From assembly GCA_005778355.1 (NCBI GenBank), contig SXON01000028.1, forward strand, positions 1 to 64,000: 64,000 bases of DNA, read 5' to 3'. Positions 42,349 through 49,707 of this stretch are shown here, piece by piece. The DNA comes from Pseudomonadota bacterium (lineage in GTDB: Bacteria > Myxococcota_A > UBA796 > SXON01). The position numbers were made by a program, and so were the translations under genes. The notes beneath the pieces were generated by a model. That model searched no databases and was not told the DNA's origin. It saw only the letters and a list, made by a program, of their open reading frames with translations. The number at the start of each line of letters is the position of its first letter. Positions within the stretch are counted from its first letter, which is position 1.

Positions 42349-43407
42349 ATGGCCGCCGCTCTTGCCCAACGTATCGAAAAGAAGGCGCCGGAGGCACCCG
42401 CCCCGAGCCGCCGGACGGTCGCCAACCTGTCTGGTATGGAAAAGGCCGCGATCCTCGTGATGTACCTGCATCACGACACGGCGCGGGAGATCCTGCGGAA
42501 GCTCTCGGACGAGGAGGTCAAGAAGCTCGGTATGGCCATCGCCGGCATCTCCGACGTGGCCGACGAAGTGATCGAGTCGGTCGTGGGCGACTTCATCATG
42601 TCCTTGCAGTCCGTTTCCCTGGTGCCGTACACCGGACGCACCTACGCGCAGTCGGTTCTGCCGGGACTGGTGGACGAGGGCCGCCGTCACGTCGTGGCGG
42701 GCGCCATCCGTCGCCGCGTGGGCTCAGACTTCGCCGAGTTCATCAAGTCGCGGACGCCACAGGCGGTCGCCGCCGTGCTCCGGGACGAACACCCCCAGGT
42801 GCAGGCGGTCGCGCTCTTGCGGATGGGCCCCGAGAACGCCTCGCGCGTGCTCTCGAGCCTCGAGCCCGAGCAGCAGTTCGACCTGACCGTCCGGATGGCC
42901 AAGGCGGAGCGGGTGTCCGGCGAACTGGCGGACGACGTGGAAGACGCGATCCGCGCCGCCCTCGAAGACCAGGACGACCCGCTGCCCATTGGCGGCCCGC
43001 AGTCCACCGCGCGCATCCTCGGGCGCCTGCCCCGCGAGAAGAACCAGGTGGTGATCTCCCGCTTGCGCGACGAAGGAAGCGAGCTCGGCGAGCGACTCCA
43101 GCGGCTCATGGTGGTGTTCGAAGACCTGCTGAATCTCGACGACCGCGCCATCCAGGCCCTGCTCCGCGTGCTGGAGCGTCCCGACCTGGTGATGGCGCTC
43201 AAGGGCGCCTCGCCCGAACTGCGCGGACGTTTCCTCAAGAACCTCTCGAGCCGCGCCGCCGCCGACCTGGTCGACGAGATGGAAGTGCTCGGCAACCCTC
43301 GCAAGGCGCAGCTCCGGCAGGCGCAGGAGAACGTCACCGCTGCCGCCCAGCGCCTGCACGACGACGGTGTCATCGTGCTCGCCACCGGCAGCGACGAGGA
43401 CAACTAG
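42349..43407 (+). CDS. fliG: Flagellar motor switch protein FliG
   Basis: C-ring protein that converts stator activity to torque, 352 residues. It shows the FliG N-domain (LSGMEKAAILVMYLHHDTAREILRKLSDEEVKKL), the middle EHPQ motif (LRDEHPQVQAVALLRM) and the C-domain torque helix (DLLNLDDRAIQALLRVLERPDLVMALKGASPELRGRFLKNLSSRAA). GGGGGAGA precedes the ATG. It follows fliF by ten bases. Confidence 0.95.
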   Translation: MAAALAQRIEKKAPEAPAPSRRTVANLSGMEKAAILVMYLHHDTAREILRKLSDEEVKKLGMAIAGISDVADEVIESVVGDFIMSLQSVSLVPYTGRTYAQSVLPGLVDEGRRHVVAGAIRRRVGSDFAEFIKSRTPQAVAAVLRDEHPQVQAVALLRMGPENASRVLSSLEPEQQFDLTVRMAKAERVSGELADDVEDAIRAALEDQDDPLPIGGPQSTARILGRLPREKNQVVISRLRDEGSELGERLQRLMVVFEDLLNLDDRAIQALLRVLERPDLVMALKGASPELRGRFLKNLSSRAAADLVDEMEVLGNPRKAQLRQAQENVTAAAQRLHDDGVIVLATGSDEDN

Positions 43408-44088
43408 GTGTCGGCCTTCGTGGGCTTCGCCCGCCCCCGCAGCAGCTTCGCGCCCGCCGCAACGGCGCGGCCGCCCGGGTTCACGGCGGGAATCGGCGCC
43501 CGCGCGGTGTCGATGCCCATCGAGGCGCCGGCGGCGACGCGACAAACGACGGTCGAGCCAGCGGTCGCGGTACCGTCCCCCGAGCCCGTCGTGGTGTCAG
43601 CGGCCGAAGCCGAGTTCTCGGCCAATGAGGCCCTGCGCGCCCGCGAACACCAGATGCTCGTCGCCGAGCTCGAAGCCGAGCGCAAACGTCTCCGCGACGC
43701 TTCGGCGCGCCTCGGGCAACTCGCGGGCGAGCTCACCCGCGTTCGTGGCTCGCTGCTCGCCGAGATGCGAGCCCAGGCCGGCGATGTCTTGCTCGCCGGT
43801 GCGCAGGCCCTCGCGACGCGCGCGCTCGTGGCCGACCCCGCGCTCCTCCTGGCGATGGTCGACGAGGCGGTCGCGACCCTCGGTGGCTCGGGTGTCACCG
43901 TGCGGGTGAACCCGGTCGACGTGGAGCGGGTGAGCGGGGCCTTCGGTGGCGCGGCGACGGTGATTGCCGACGAGGGCGTGCACGCCGGTTGCATCTGCGA
44001 GGGCGCGACGGGGACGATCGACCGCCGATTCGACACGGCCAACGCCGCGCTCGTCGCCGAGACGACCGCGTGGAAGAAGACCGCTTAG
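43408..44088 (+). CDS. fliH: Flagellar export regulator FliH
   Basis: A 226-residue protein starting with GTG immediately after fliG. A disordered Pro/Ala N-terminus is followed by a coiled coil (ALRAREHQMLVAELEAERKRLRDASARLGQLAGELT) and the FliH/V-ATPase E-subunit-like C-domain (LLAMVDEAVATLGGSGVTVRVNPVDVERV, then CICEGATGTIDRRFDT). FliH binds the ATPase FliI and regulates it. In most bacteria fliI follows; here a PDZ gene and a promoter intervene. Confidence 0.88.
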   Translation: MSAFVGFARPRSSFAPAATARPPGFTAGIGARAVSMPIEAPAATRQTTVEPAVAVPSPEPVVVSAAEAEFSANEALRAREHQMLVAELEAERKRLRDASARLGQLAGELTRVRGSLLAEMRAQAGDVLLAGAQALATRALVADPALLLAMVDEAVATLGGSGVTVRVNPVDVERVSGAFGGAATVIADEGVHAGCICEGATGTIDRRFDTANAALVAETTAWKKTA

Positions 44089-44136
44089 TCGAGGGTCGAA
44101 TGGCGGCGCCCGTCGCCGCGTTGGAAGGGAAGCGCC

Positions 44137-44952
44137 ATGCATCCAGTCCACGCCCGCGCCCTCGCCCCCCTCGCCAGCGCCCTCGTTCACGTGGGTGTGC
44201 TCGTCTTCGCCTTCATGGGCGCGTCGCTCCCCGAGCTCGGCCAGGGCGAGGCCGCAGTGGATCTGGGCGGCGACAGCCTCGACGTGGCCTTCGCCGAGCC
44301 GGAGCCCGACTTCGGACCGGCGGCCGTGACCATCGTGGGTATTGGCATCGTGGGCGACGAGGCGGCTCCCGTGGTTGCGACGGTGGCCCCGAGCGCGGTG
44401 AGGCCGCTCGCCGCGAAGCCGGTGGAGCCCGTGCCGACGCCCGGACCCGCGACGGTCGCGGCCGACGTGCGCGAGTCCGAGCCGGAATCGCGCGCGGCCT
44501 TCGAACCAGCGGTGATCGCCCACGCGAAGAAGCAGGGCCAGAGCATCAGCAAGAAGGCGCGCAAACCCTCGGGCAAGGGCACCGTGGAAACCTGCCCGGT
44601 CAACGCCGACGACGGTATCGACAGCGTGGCCGAGGGCGAGTGGCGGGTGGAGCGTGACGTGGTGGACTACTACGCCAAGCACGTGAGGGAGCTGATGAAG
44701 CTCGGCTCGGTGCGCGTGAACAAGAACGCCGACGGCAAGCCGGACGGATTCCGCGTGGGCCTCGCGAAGTGCTCGCTCTTGCGGGAAGGTGGCCTGCGAT
44801 CGGGCGACGTGGTGAAGAACGTGAACGGCGTCATGGTTCACGACCTTTTCTCGGCGGTGGGCGCCTACCTCAAGCTCCGTCGCGAGCCGGTGATCGAGGT
44901 GGAGGTGGAGCGCAAGGGCAAGCGCGTGACCATGCGCTACGAGATGGTGTAG
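44137..44952 (+). CDS. GspC-like PDZ protein within the flagellar locus
   Basis: A 271-residue protein with one N-terminal membrane helix (PLASALVHVGVLVFAFMGASL), a long Pro/Ala linker and a C-terminal PDZ domain (GFRVGLAKCSLLREGGLRSGDVVKNVNGVMVHDLFSAVGAYLKLRREPVIEVEVERKGK). The segment DVVDYYAKHVRELMKLGSVRVNKNADGKPDGF preceding the PDZ matches type II secretion GspC proteins, where this region couples inner-membrane platform and secretin. No other type II secretion gene is nearby. It lies between fliH and fliI, so it may link the flagellar base to the outer envelope, or be an intruder. Two Cys could form a disulfide. Confidence 0.65.
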   Translation: MHPVHARALAPLASALVHVGVLVFAFMGASLPELGQGEAAVDLGGDSLDVAFAEPEPDFGPAAVTIVGIGIVGDEAAPVVATVAPSAVRPLAAKPVEPVPTPGPATVAADVRESEPESRAAFEPAVIAHAKKQGQSISKKARKPSGKGTVETCPVNADDGIDSVAEGEWRVERDVVDYYAKHVRELMKLGSVRVNKNADGKPDGFRVGLAKCSLLREGGLRSGDVVKNVNGVMVHDLFSAVGAYLKLRREPVIEVEVERKGKRVTMRYEMV

Positions 44953-44986
44953 TGTTGCCAGGGGGGGAATCGCTCGCCGCAGTTCC

Positions 44987-45084
44987 CCCTACCGGGCCAT
45001 TCCCTCTTGCCTCCAACCTGCGCTTTCCGGCCTTCGGCGACGCGCGCGCCGTTAGCCCGCGCATCGTGGCCCTCGCCCCTTCCA
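44987..45084. repeat. Dispersed intergenic repeat, copy B
   Basis: The second copy of the element at 35254-35353, just downstream of the PDZ gene and ahead of the fliI promoter. A hairpin of about 8 bp with agggggaa and ttccccct arms (44962-44990 region) adjoins it on the left, as a hairpin also adjoins copy A. The internal hairpin of copy A is only partly kept here. Confidence 0.55.
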
Positions 45085-45117
45085 AGGCCGTCGCCCCGCC
45101 GACGCGAGCGACGGGGC

Positions 45118-45144
45118 TCAACTCCTCGCGCGGCTGACCGAAGG
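45118..45144 (+). promoter_or_regulatory. Sigma-28-type promoter for fliI-fliJ-motE-fliK
   Basis: TCAA at 45118-45121, 15 bases ending CTG, ACCGAAGG at 45137-45144. The -10 runs into the gggagg ribosome site of fliI, so the leader would be very short. Confidence 0.65.
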
Positions 45145-45150
45145 GAGGGC

Positions 45151-46461
45151 GTGGTCCCTCCAGACACCCTCGGGCTCGAGTCACTCGCCGAGCGCTGGCG
45201 TCGCGCGCCGGTCGAGCGCCGCACCGGGCGCGTGGTTGCCGTGCACGGCACGCTGGTGACGGCCGACGTGCCCGGGGCGCGGCTCGGCGAGGTGGTGCAG
45301 ATCGCCGGGGCCGGTGCCTCGGAGACGGTCGGCTTCAAGGAACGTCACGCCTTGCTCATGCCTTTTGGCGCGCTGGAGGGCGTGCATCACGGCGCGCGCG
45401 TGGAGTGCACGGGCGAGATGCCCGTGGCCTGGGTGGGCAACCTGCTCAAGGGGCGGGTGATCGACGGTTTCGGGCAGCCGCTCGACGGCAAGGGTCCGGT
45501 TCCCGGGCTCGTCTCGCGACCCCTGCACGCCGCCCCGCCGGACGCTCTGGCGCGGGCGCTCGTACGCGACGCCTTGCCCACGGGCGTCCGGGTGCTCGAC
45601 GGTTTGCTCACGTTCGGACGCGGACAGCGCGTGGGACTCATGGCCGGCTCCGGCGTAGGTAAGAGCACGTTGATGGGGATGATCGCGCGTCGCTCGGCGG
45701 CGGCGGTCAACGTCATCGCGCTGATTGGCGAGCGAGGCCGCGAGGTGCGCGAGTTCCTCGAAGACGTGCTCGGGCCCGAGGGCCTCCGGCGGAGCGTGGT
45801 GGTGGTGGTGACCAGCGACAAGGCGCCGGTGTTGCAGCTTCGCGGTGCTTTCCTGGCGATGACCATCGCCGAGCACTTCCGCGACCAGGGCGCCGACGTG
45901 ATGATGATGGTTGATTCCGTCACGCGCCTGGCGATGGCCCAGCGACAGATCGGCCTTGCCGTGGGGGAACCGCCGACCACGCGGGGCTACACGCCGTCGT
46001 GCTTCTCGCTCCTTCCTCGGCTGCTCGAGCGTGCCGGACCGTCCGACCGAGGGAGCATCACCGCGCTCTACACGGTGCTGGTGGACGGCGACGACGTGGA
46101 AGCCGACCCGGTGGGCGACGCGGTGCGCGGCATCGTGGACGGGCACGTGGTGCTGTCGCGTCGCATCGCCGCCGAGGGACGATTCCCTGCGGTCGACGTG
46201 CTCAGTTCCATCTCACGGGTGCAACAGGTGGTGGTCACCCCCCGGCACTATGAGCTGTCCCGCAAGATGCGGGCGGTGCTCGCGGCGTGGAAGCAGAACG
46301 AGGAGCTGGTGCGTCTCGGCGCCTACAAGGCCGGCAGTAGCGCCGTCGTCGACGACGCGATCGCTCGGATTCCCCGCATCCACACCTGGCTCACGCAGCC
46401 GGTCGAGGAGGCCACGGCGTACGAGGTGGTGCTGCAGGGGATGGAGGGGGCGCTCAAGTGA
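45151..46461 (+). CDS. fliI: Flagellar export ATPase FliI
   Basis: Hexameric ATPase that powers and orders substrate delivery to the export gate, 436 residues. Walker A is GSGVGKST (Lys171), Walker B is DVMMMVDSVTR, and the family signature PSCFSLLPRLLERAG is present. The N-terminal barrel includes TGRVVAVHGTLVTADVPGARLGEVVQI. The GTG at 45151 follows gggagg by two bases. Its stop overlaps the fliJ GTG. Confidence 0.96.
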   Translation: MVPPDTLGLESLAERWRRAPVERRTGRVVAVHGTLVTADVPGARLGEVVQIAGAGASETVGFKERHALLMPFGALEGVHHGARVECTGEMPVAWVGNLLKGRVIDGFGQPLDGKGPVPGLVSRPLHAAPPDALARALVRDALPTGVRVLDGLLTFGRGQRVGLMAGSGVGKSTLMGMIARRSAAAVNVIALIGERGREVREFLEDVLGPEGLRRSVVVVVTSDKAPVLQLRGAFLAMTIAEHFRDQGADVMMMVDSVTRLAMAQRQIGLAVGEPPTTRGYTPSCFSLLPRLLERAGPSDRGSITALYTVLVDGDDVEADPVGDAVRGIVDGHVVLSRRIAAEGRFPAVDVLSSISRVQQVVVTPRHYELSRKMRAVLAAWKQNEELVRLGAYKAGSSAVVDDAIARIPRIHTWLTQPVEEATAYEVVLQGMEGALK

Positions 46462-46904
46462 ACAGCACCGCAGCCGATACCCACCTCGTGTCGGGCACGC
46501 TCCACACCCTGCTTCGCCTCCGTACCCTCGCCCGCGAGGAGACATCGGTGGCCGTGCGCAAGGCGGAAGACGAGCGCGAGGCCCAGCTCGCCCGGCTCGT
46601 GGCGGTGCGCGAGTCCGTGGCGCGGGCGCGCACCGAGACCGACCTCGAGGACGCCCTCGATCTCTCGGCTTACTACGCCTTCCGTTTGCGCTCCGAGATG
46701 GCCGAGCGTCGCGAGGCGGCGCGCCTGGCCCAGAAGGAGCGCGACGTGGAGCAGAAACGTGCGCTGCACGTGGTCCGCGTGCGCGACGAGATCGCGATGC
46801 AGAACGTGATCGACCACCGGGAGCGCGAGGCCTCCGCCGACGAGTCCCGTCGCGACGCCGCGCGCATGGACGAGATCGCCGCTCGCCGTTCGGAGCGGGC
46901 ATGA
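46458..46904 (+). CDS. fliJ: FliJ-like export chaperone
   Basis: A 148-residue, almost entirely coiled-coil protein (VAVRKAEDEREAQLARLVAVRESVARARTETDLEDALDLSAYYAFRLRSEMAERREAARLAQKER) in the fliJ position. FliJ is the stalk that inserts into the FliI ring. It overlaps both fliI (GTGA) and the next gene (ATGA). Family similarity is low, as usual for FliJ. Confidence 0.7.
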   Translation: MNSTAADTHLVSGTLHTLLRLRTLAREETSVAVRKAEDEREAQLARLVAVRESVARARTETDLEDALDLSAYYAFRLRSEMAERREAARLAQKERDVEQKRALHVVRVRDEIAMQNVIDHREREASADESRRDAARMDEIAARRSERA

Positions 46905-47437
46905 CCCGCCGCGGCTGGCTGGTGTTCGCCTGCCTCGGAGGCCTCTCCACGGCCGGTGGCGCCTTCGCCAACAACGCGCTTCGTCCCTCGGTCACCGACG
47001 TGGAGAAGTACTGCGACGTGGAGGCCCAGGGCGCCCACAAGCTGAGCGAAGACTTGCGTCACCGGGAGCGCGAGCTCGAGAAGCGCGAGTACGCCGTCGC
47101 CGCTGCCGAGGCCGAGCTCAAGGCCTCGGAGGCCACGCTCGCGGAGCGTTTGAAGGTGCTCCAGGCCACGCGGGACGAGATTGCCGCTCTACTCGGCCGG
47201 GCCGACGTTGCCCGCGACGAGAAGATCGCCGCGCTGGTGAAGATGATCGAGTCCGGTCGCGCCAGCAACGTGGCGCCGCTGTTCGGTGAGCTCGAGCCCG
47301 CGCTCGCTGTCGACGTGCTGGATCGTATGAATCGTACCAAGGCTGGCCGACTGCTCGTGGCCTTGCCCCCGTCGCAAGCGGCCGAGCTGGCCCAGCGGAT
47401 GACCGCTCCCCTGGCACTGCCCGCGGAGACCCCGTGA
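46901..47437 (+). CDS. MotE-like flagellar chaperone with MgtE_N-type domain
   Basis: A 178-residue protein: N-terminal membrane helix or signal (RRGWLVFACLGGLSTAGGAFA), a long coiled coil (HRERELEKREYAVAAAEAELKASEATLAERLKVLQATRDEIAALL) and a C-terminal MgtE_N-like helical domain (ASNVAPLFGELEPALAVDVLDRMNRTKAGRLLVALPP). This is the MotE architecture; MotE is a periplasmic chaperone needed for stator protein MotC in alphaproteobacteria. The position after fliJ is common for such genes. It overlaps both neighbours. Confidence 0.65.
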   Translation: MTRRGWLVFACLGGLSTAGGAFANNALRPSVTDVEKYCDVEAQGAHKLSEDLRHRERELEKREYAVAAAEAELKASEATLAERLKVLQATRDEIAALLGRADVARDEKIAALVKMIESGRASNVAPLFGELEPALAVDVLDRMNRTKAGRLLVALPPSQAAELAQRMTAPLALPAETP

Positions 47438-48495
47438 GCCCACCCATCTTCCCCTTCGCCCTGGGCTTCGAGGCGGAGCCGCCGCCGACCCCGTCCGCGC
47501 GGACGGAGCAGGGCTTCGACGGTTTGCTCGCCATCGCGGTGAGCGATTTCCTGTCACTCGGTACCGAGCCCCCGCAGGCCAAGCCAGTGAAGCGAGGGAA
47601 GAAGGGCGATGACGCCACGCAAGGCGATGGCGGTAGGACCGCGCCAAACTCCGCCCCCGGCTTCATCGACGACTTCGCCGCAGCGCCCTCGCCCGCTGCC
47701 CCGTGCTCCCCCGCTTCGGGCGGTCGCGGAGGCTCGCGCCCTGACGATGGCAGCCACGTGCTCCTGGACGCGGCTCTGGGTTTCCACGCCGCCGGGCCCT
47801 CCCGCGAAGCTTCGGCCAAGGAAGGACCGACCGAGGACGACGAGTCGCTCCCCGAGCTGCCACTCGATGACGAGCCCCGCGACAGCTTCGAGCTCAGCGA
47901 TAACGACGCGCTCGCCGTGCAACTCGACCGCATGGGCATCGACGTGGAGGTGAGGGGACTCGCCGTGCCCCACGAGCCCGTCCGCTTCTCGGACGCGCCG
48001 AGCACCAGCGAACCCGCGACGATGGACATCGGTGCCCCGGCGCCAGAGATCGTCGACAGCGCGGCAGCGATGGACCTCCGCGCCCTCGAGGTGCGCGACG
48101 GCGTCACCGTCCGGGTCAACGACCAGGGCCAGGCCTGGGAGATCGACGTCGTCCGTCGCGACAACACCCTCGACCTCGCCATCCGCGCCGACGCGCCGGT
48201 CCGCGAGATCATCTCCGCCGAGCAAGACAGCATCCGCGCCGCCGTGGCGCGCGAGGGCTACCAGCTCGGCTCCCTCGACATCGCCGACCGGCCAGTGGAA
48301 ACGGCGCAAGCCGTCAAAGCGCCCGAGGCAAGTCAATCACTCGACAACACAAGCGGTCACATGTCACACGAGAACCCGAATTCGCAGGCCCGTCGCGAGG
48401 AGCTGCCGCCCTGGCCCGCCCCTCGTCCCAGCCGCAGCCTCAACGCCGCCAAGGACGAGCCGACCCGCCAGGGCCGCCTCGACCGCGACGCTTGA
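47434..48495 (+). CDS. fliK: FliK-like hook-length control protein
   Basis: A 353-residue protein with a long disordered, Pro/Ser/Asp-rich N-terminal part and a compact region at about 225-290 (VRDGVTVRVNDQGQAWEIDVVRRDNTLDLAIRADAPVREII, AAVAREGYQLGSLDI) that fits the FliK C-terminal substrate-switch domain. FliK measures hook length and switches export to filament proteins. The order motE-fliK-flgD-TIGR02530-flgE supports it. The GTG start overlaps the previous stop. Sequence similarity is weak, and a 60-residue basic tail follows the domain. Confidence 0.65.
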   Translation: MSPPIFPFALGFEAEPPPTPSARTEQGFDGLLAIAVSDFLSLGTEPPQAKPVKRGKKGDDATQGDGGRTAPNSAPGFIDDFAAAPSPAAPCSPASGGRGGSRPDDGSHVLLDAALGFHAAGPSREASAKEGPTEDDESLPELPLDDEPRDSFELSDNDALAVQLDRMGIDVEVRGLAVPHEPVRFSDAPSTSEPATMDIGAPAPEIVDSAAAMDLRALEVRDGVTVRVNDQGQAWEIDVVRRDNTLDLAIRADAPVREIISAEQDSIRAAVAREGYQLGSLDIADRPVETAQAVKAPEASQSLDNTSGHMSHENPNSQARREELPPWPAPRPSRSLNAAKDEPTRQGRLDRDA

Positions 48496-48500
48496 TTCCC

Positions 48501-48527
48501 TCAAGTCCACTCACCTAGAGCCGAAGT
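48501..48527 (+). promoter_or_regulatory. Sigma-28-type promoter for flgD
   Basis: TCAA at 48501-48504, 15 bases, GCCGAAGT at 48520-48527. The flgD ATG is only seven bases further, so a transcript from here would have almost no leader. Confidence 0.65.
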
Positions 48528-48534
48528 CAATCCC

Positions 48535-49212
48535 ATGGACCTCACCAGCATCGACGGCCTCGTTCCCGCGAGCACGCTCTCGACGGCCACGAGCACCAGT
48601 AGCGGCGACGAGCTGGGCAAGGACGCGTTCCTGAAGCTGCTCACCACGCAGCTCCAGTACCAGGACCCGCTCAACCCGATGTCCAACGAGGAGTTCGTCG
48701 CGCAGCTCGCGCAGTTCTCCTCGCTGGAGCAGCTCCAGACGCTCACGACGGGCATGGAGTCGCTCTACATGGTCAACATGTCGATGAACAACGCGGCGAT
48801 GACCAACCTCATCGGCAAGGACGTCGTCGCGACAGGCAATGCTTTCAGCTACACGGGTGCGGGGGAGGAGACTCTGCACTACGACGCCGCAGCCGACACT
48901 GCGAGCACCACGCTCACCATCACCGATGCCGACGGCGTCGTGGTGTGGTCGGGCGACATCGGTGCCCTCGAGGAAGGCGACGGCACGTACGCGTGGGACG
49001 GCAAGGACCTCAACGGGGCGCAGTGCCCCGAGGGCGAGTACACGTTCAGCTTCGAGGCCACGGATGCCGATGGCAACGCCGTGACCGTCGATAGCCAGAT
49101 CGTGGGCACCGTCGAGGCCATGGACCTGTCCACGGGCTCGCCGCTGTTGGAGGTCGATGGCGTCACCATCGAGCTCTCGCAGATCCTCTCGGTCGAGGAG
49201 ACCGAGCCGTGA
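48535..49212 (+). CDS. flgD: Hook cap protein FlgD
   Basis: Scaffold for hook assembly, 225 residues. The N-terminal FlgD signature is ELGKDAFLKLLTTQLQYQDPLNPMSNEEFVAQLAQFSSLEQL. The C-terminal part has Fn3/TUDOR-like elements (YAWDGKDLNGAQCPEGEYTFSFEATDADGNAV). There is no ribosome site between the promoter and ATG, consistent with leaderless initiation or coupling to fliK. Its stop overlaps the GTG of the next gene. Confidence 0.92.
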   Translation: MDLTSIDGLVPASTLSTATSTSSGDELGKDAFLKLLTTQLQYQDPLNPMSNEEFVAQLAQFSSLEQLQTLTTGMESLYMVNMSMNNAAMTNLIGKDVVATGNAFSYTGAGEETLHYDAAADTASTTLTITDADGVVVWSGDIGALEEGDGTYAWDGKDLNGAQCPEGEYTFSFEATDADGNAVTVDSQIVGTVEAMDLSTGSPLLEVDGVTIELSQILSVEETEP

Positions 49213-49598
49213 TCAATCGCGTTGGCCAGGTTGGCTACGCCCCGCCGCGGGAGTTCCAGCGGATCGAGGGACTGCCCGGCTTCGGCGACCAACTCGACGC
49301 GCTCTTGCGTCCGCCCCAGCGGGCGCCCGAGGCGGCGCCGCAGGGTGTCAGTTTCAGCAAGCACGCGCAGGCGCGCTTGGCTTCGCGCGGCATCGAGCTC
49401 GACGAGTTCGACATGGCCGACCTCGAGAAGGCGGTCGACATGCTCGCCAAGAAGGGCGCGCGCGAGAGCCTCGTGCTCCTTGGCGACAATGCCTTCATCG
49501 TGGGCGTACCTGACCGTAAAGTTGTGACCGCCCTGAGCCGACAAGAGGCCATAGGCAACATCTTCACCAACATCGATTCGACGGTGGTTGCTCGATAA
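49209..49598 (+). CDS. TIGR02530-family flagellar operon protein
   Basis: A 129-residue protein. The core VSFSKHAQARLASRGIELDEFDMADLEKAVDMLAKKGARESLVLLGDNAFIVGVPDRKVVTAL fits TIGR02530, a small protein encoded between flgD and flgE in many bacteria. Its molecular role is not established. It overlaps flgD by four bases and leaves a 109-base leader before flgE. Confidence 0.85.
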   Translation: MINRVGQVGYAPPREFQRIEGLPGFGDQLDALLRPPQRAPEAAPQGVSFSKHAQARLASRGIELDEFDMADLEKAVDMLAKKGARESLVLLGDNAFIVGVPDRKVVTALSRQEAIGNIFTNIDSTVVAR

Positions 49599-49615
49599 GC
49601 ACCCAACGTTGTTAC

Positions 49616-49654
49616 CCAGGCCGGACCACGGATTTTCCAAGGGGGCCTGGAAAA
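49616..49654 (+). promoter_or_regulatory. Alternative hairpins in the flgE leader
   Basis: Two 7-bp stems share bases and exclude each other: 49616-49622 (ccaggcc) with 49644-49650, or 49633-49639 (ttttcca) with 49648-49654. Such overlap is the form of an attenuator or translation switch. The flgE leader is the one long leader in this region lacking a recognisable sigma-28 site. Regulatory function is inferred. Confidence 0.3.
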
Positions 49655-49707
49655 GGGAGAGGAGCCCGATGCGCTCCGAACCCGCTCAACCCTCGGAGGA
49701 AAACCAC

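Noticed and set aside
44137-44952. PDZ protein as a HtrA/DegP-type protease
   Set aside because: There is no trypsin-like catalytic domain; only a membrane helix, linker and PDZ are present.
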